Shown: positions 60,025 through 64,000 of the stretch, one piece after another
Numbering within the stretch: the stretch's first letter is position 1
Layout: every line of letters begins with the position of its first letter
Source: Piper betle
Taxonomy: Eukaryota; Streptophyta; Magnoliopsida; Piperales; Piperaceae
DNA: 64,000 nucleotides
Assembly: GCA_033002965.1 (NCBI GenBank)
Contig: JAURVB010002012.1
Span: 20,565 to 84,564, forward strand
Reading direction: 5' to 3'
Position numbers and translations under genes: made by a program
The notes under the pieces: model-generated
Told to the model about the DNA's origin: nothing
Database searches by the model: none
What the model saw: the letters and a program-made list of their open reading frames with translations, nothing else

Positions 60025-62119
60025 TGTAACACCCAAATCGGCTCACTAGCAAACTAAACCAGAATGTTACCGGTCACCCAATTAAGTCGGTTAACTTGAA
60101 CCTAACCTAAATGAATGTACTCTCAACGTCTTACGGTGGAAGATAAATTTCTACGTGAATGTCTTACGTTATGAAATACTCAAAACTTACCATGATTCTA
60201 CGTGAATGTCATGACGAGCAATTCACACTAAAAAATAATCATAATAAAATGGATAAAATTTCTAAAATAAAAGGACAACATTTCCCCTAAAAATGCAATA
60301 AAGGACCAAATTATCAAACCAACAATATATACATAAATATATATAAACATTACAACATACAAACTTCTTCATTTCATAACGTAGTAAAGTTATATCAATA
60401 AAACATTATACATGATCGGGGTCATCTGTCATATCTATTATCTCATCACAATAATCATCATAAATTGGATCTCAACCCATATATTCATTACATATGTTGT
60501 ATCTGTCACATCATTATATCAATTTCACAACCATTACTGCCAGTTCAACATGAAACACACATTAAAACATTTAACATCGTAAACAAAAATACAATAGTCC
60601 AAACACATCGCGTCAGGTTTGTGTGTACACATAGCAGTCACTGCTCCTCCGCCCATGCTGGTATATTAGACTTCTAATCATCACCTACATATAAAATAAA
60701 TATTGTCAATTATGTGCATTACTGGTCTAGAAATAATTATAACAAACTCACAAATGAGAGTTGACTCTCATTTTGAAGAAAACAATATATAACTTTTGTT
60801 GAACTTTCTGAAGGGCATCTACTAGGTAGTCATCAGGCCGTGGACCCAACAACATTATAAACTGACTGGTTTGCTAATCTCTCTTCAGCATTTTCATTCT
60901 CTTTTTCTGTCCCTTAGGACTACCAATATATTCTAAGCCCTCTCATTTCCTTCATATATCTTCTGGCCCTGAGCACGAAGGCTAAGTACTCTTAGGCAGT
61001 CACCATTAATACCCTTTTAACCACATGTCCGAATGTGCGCTATATTAAACAATACATGTAAACTTCCACATTTCTCTGGGTGTGAGGAAACTCAAAATGC
61101 AGAGTTGTAAGGATCCCTCGGGAATAGAATAGTTACTAATCCAGAACCCACTGTGATTGGCACGTACACCCACTCATGGTAGGTATGAGTCGATTTTACC
61201 ATCTCTCATCTCACTGAAAACTCGAAGGTTTGGAAAAGAATTTATATAATAGGTTCGAAGACAACTTTAGGTGAAGTTTGTTTTCAAAACAAACTCGATA
61301 GATCTCATCCACGAGGGTTTTTAATCCAGAAATCATTCGTGTAAATGAACTGATTAAGTGGAATCCAATAAATTTACCACTCAATATATCCAGGATCAGT
61401 CAACTCAAAACGCGATGGAGTAGATCATAAAATAAGAGAACAAATCTTAAATAGACTTGGTAGAAGTTCTAAGCAAAGTCACGCACCTACGCGATAAACT
61501 CCTACTCCACACTTACACATACAAATTTACACACTAACGCTTATGTTAACTATATGATGCATTTATGACATGGTAAATTAATAACATCATTATCAAACAA
61601 TCAACAAATGAATTAAATTAACAATTAATAATTTAAAAATCTTCCTATCATTACTTTTGACTATGTAACTATGTCATAATTCTCTGAACTTATCATCATT
61701 TCGCATCAATCTTCATTAAATTAGATTAGTAATCCTAATGATGATTAATTATTATAATAATCCTACTTATGATATTTTACCCTTAATTAAATTTACTAAT
61801 CCTAATTATGCTATTTTACATCCAATTTCTATTATGAATTAACTTCTTAATCTCTAATAATTAACTGATACAATTATAATATTAATACATAATTATCACA
61901 ATTTCTAACATCATATGTAATATAATTAATTTTACAATCAATTAATTTGAATTATCATTAATCATTATAAATTCTTAATTACATAAAAAACTTATTAATC
62001 AACATATAATTATCAAAAATTTTAAAATTAATATATTAACAAAAATATGAAAAATTCTTTAAATTATGAATAATATGTATATTAATTAAAATGAATTAAA
62101 AATCTAAAATTTAAAAATG

Positions 62120-62760
62120 TGTGAAATCGGCCACGACACCGGTGGCTGACTGTGCCAATGGTGGCTGCCATGGATGGAAATCAATGCAAGGGAAGGACTA
62201 CGGGCTAGGTGGGGTCTAAGTGATCTGGCTAGGCGGCTAGCCAGATGTTGGCCCACAATGGTGGGAATTGCCATTGCCGGCGGCCAAAAGAGAGGTAGGA
62301 AGGGTGAGGGAGGTAGGGGAAAGGAAAGGGAAAGACGAGGGGAAAGAGGTCAACGAGGGAAGAAAATGGTCGGCAGGGTGGCAACGGCGGCGGCGGCAAT
62401 AAAACGGCAAGCAGGAGGAAGAAGGGAAGAAGAAAGGGGAGGGGATGATGGGCGATGGCTTGGTCAGGGAAGGAGGTCAAGGGTGGAGACTGCGAGGAGC
62501 TGTCGGCGACATCTAAGGCGGCTGCAACTTGGAACGACTGGCAGCAGCGAACAGTGTAAGGAGGAAGAGGGGGAAAGTGGGGATGGGAGGAGATAGGTGA
62601 GAGGGAAGGAGGCCGAGCTAAGCGACGGTTGCGCTGGCCGGCAGAGGGTTGCCGGTGATCACACTTCAAAAATAGGGAAAGGGACGTGGTGTCGGTCGTC
62701 GGAGAGAAAGGGGAGATGAAGTGTTAGGTAAAATTAGGGTAAGGGTAATTTAGTAATAAA
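62120..62760. repeat. GC-rich island with the shared AT junction
   Basis: Purine-rich low-complexity DNA (GGGAAAGG, GAAGAAGG words) ends at AGGGTAATTTAGTAATAAAA (62741-62760), the same junction type as in the fold-back elements. The open frames 62174-62596 (+) and 62229-62669 (-) are low complexity and are not called genes. Confidence 0.5.
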
Positions 62761-63231
62761 AATTTAATTCGCTCTCGACTCCAGACAATAATATAAAATA
62801 ATTTTCAAAAATTATAAAATAAAATATAATAAAATAATAATGTCAGAATTCGAATGACATGTTCTAAGCCTACTAACCTACCCAAAAATAATAAATAATG
62901 TGTCTTAACGCGATAAAAAACCTAAATCTAATTCTATAGATTGGTGGATGTGGATAAGGACACGGGCTAGCGGGTAGACGGACACGAAAAAGACTGGTTG
63001 GGTAGACCATGGACATGGACATGGTGAAGAAGGTAAATTGGCCCGACAGTCGCCGGCATTCCCGTCTCCCTAAAAACACTAATTGTGGTTACGTTGGGGT
63101 CACCGCTGGTGGGGTTTGATGGCCCAGGCGACGGGGAGCATGGTGGTGATGGTGACTGACAAAGTCCGGTCACTCGTTGGTCAAAAAATGGTCAGGGTGT
63201 GGGTGAAATCACCGCCGAGTAAGGCAACGTC

Positions 63232-63445
63232 GTCGGCAGCGATTGCGGCCATGACAGGGGTCGAGGTTGGTCTCAAAAGTCCGGCATCAGCGAGGGGGAA
63301 GCCATTTGGGGTGATGGTTGGCAGTGTCCGATCAACAGCTAGCCAAAAAAGGTCGAAAGGATATGAAAATGCCAACGAGAAAGTGTGAGTCACTAGCAGC
63401 GATTGCGGCCATAGTAGAGGTCAGGGCTGGTCTCAAAATGGAAAA
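63232..63445. repeat. Direct duplication, about 160 bp apart
   Basis: GCAGCGATTGCGGCCATGAC followed by GGTCGAGGTTGGTCTCAAAA (63237-63280) recurs as GCAGCGATTGCGGCCATAGT and GGTCAGGGCTGGTCTCAAAA (63397-63440). The frame around it contains AAIAAM and AAIAAI in both copies but belongs to no family I know. Confidence 0.55.
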
Positions 63446-63818
63446 TCCCGATGAGGGGAAGCTGTCAAAGTGGTTAGCTTCACTGAAGGAGGCTCGCTGG
63501 CGCTGAAAAATAGCCCGAAAGACAACAGCGGTGGAAACCCTAAGAATAAAAGCCATCGCCAATGGCAACTCTAGTGGTGGTGAAGGGTATGGACCGATAG
63601 CAGGTCGCAAGGCGGTCACGATCGTACGTGTCTAGTAGCCAGAGGAGGGGTGGAGACTCGCCGGTGGTGGCACAAAGTAACGGAAGTGCTATGGTAAAAA
63701 TCCGAATAGTGGGAGAAATTCCTGAAAAAAATGGGTGAAGGCTAGGGTTGATGTGGACAACTATGATCTTGCCATGTGGCATGATCTGAACACTCGACAA
63801 CTCCACCTAGGGTATATG

Positions 63819-63820
<2 letters not shown>

Positions 63821-63858
<38 letters not shown>
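63821..63858. repeat. (TA)n microsatellite
   Basis: About 19 TA units followed by CAGAAAGCTTGGATCGACGC. The sequence after it is shared with the region after the (TA)n at 29428-29458. Confidence 0.95.
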
Positions 63859-63864
<6 letters not shown>

Positions 63865-64000
63865 AGCTTGGATCGACGCCGACAAAAGTTGAAATTGACT
63901 CAAGCCTAAAAGTGATTCTATGGACGAAAATTGAGGTAAAAAAGCTAAATGAGCCTCAAAACCTTAAATTCAATCTGATAAAGGTCAGAAATTCAAATCA

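Larger units (their letters stand above)
60025..64000 (+). repeat. Non-coding LTR-like repeat, copy 6, running to the window end
   Basis: It starts TGTAACACCCAAATCGGCTC. The landmarks GGCTAAGTACTCTTAGGCAG (60979) and CTGGGTGTGAGGAAACTC (61077) are present. AT-rich DNA (61550-62110) follows, then two GC-rich islands (62120-62720 and 62950-63760), a (TA)n (63821-63858), and a tail similar to 29460-29600. Only low-complexity frames occur. Confidence 0.5.

Noticed and set aside
62174..62669. Overlapping 140-codon frames on both strands
   Set aside because: Purine-rich low-complexity island. No domain, and both strands are open for the same compositional reason.

Overview
This window is nuclear DNA from a flowering plant. 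The evidence is multi-exon genes with GT-AG introns, plant-specific families (ARGOS/OSR, PLS-type PPR, ABCG, plant ArfGAP-C2, the plant glutaredoxin-like family with a four-CxxC tail) and an AT-rich, repeat-dense background. The GC-rich glutaredoxin gene and the strong local GC swings would suit a monocot, but the species cannot be fixed from the sequence.

Layout. 1-4400: large fold-back repeats separated by (TA)n tracts. 4944-7133 (+): ArfGAP-C2 gene of the AGD12 type. 7729-8776 (-): glutaredoxin-like gene. 8777-17870: AT-rich DNA with one fold-back MITE (10931-11340), a possible small ORF near 14.2-14.6 kb and a degenerate tandem repeat. 17888-23766 (+): complete 16-exon gene for condensin subunit CAP-D2. 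24461-29830: several copies, one inverted, of a non-coding LTR-like repeat. 30028-32005: PPR pseudogene. 32559-33356: fold-back element. 33929-35250 (-): C2-domain gene. 35731-36317: second MITE. 37109-39259: LTR-like repeat. 39938-41815 (-): ABCG transporter pseudogene. 42895-43905: fold-back element. 44.7-46.5 kb: weak coding relics, including a GIY-YIG exon. 47171-47781: third MITE. 49719-49967 (+): ARGOS-like gene with an overlapping uORF. 51536-54362 and 56786-58215: more (TA)n-flanked fold-back elements. 58298-58925: fragment of a VARLMGLE (TRM-type) gene. 59005-64000: nested LTR-like repeats.

The genes form no operon or pathway. The intact ones serve vesicle traffic and membrane signalling (ArfGAP-C2, C2 protein), redox or zinc chemistry (glutaredoxin-like), chromosome condensation (CAP-D2) and organ growth (ARGOS).

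Two patterns stand out. First, four otherwise well-conserved genes contain single-base frame breaks. Seven of the eight are one-base shortfalls in homopolymer runs of 4-7, which points to uncorrected long-read consensus errors rather than gene death. The ABCG and PPR genes are different: they carry a deletion or nonsense changes that this cannot explain. Second, a set of fold-back elements sits between (TA)n microsatellites. They share a subterminal hairpin and a stereotyped junction between AT-rich arms and GC-rich islands.
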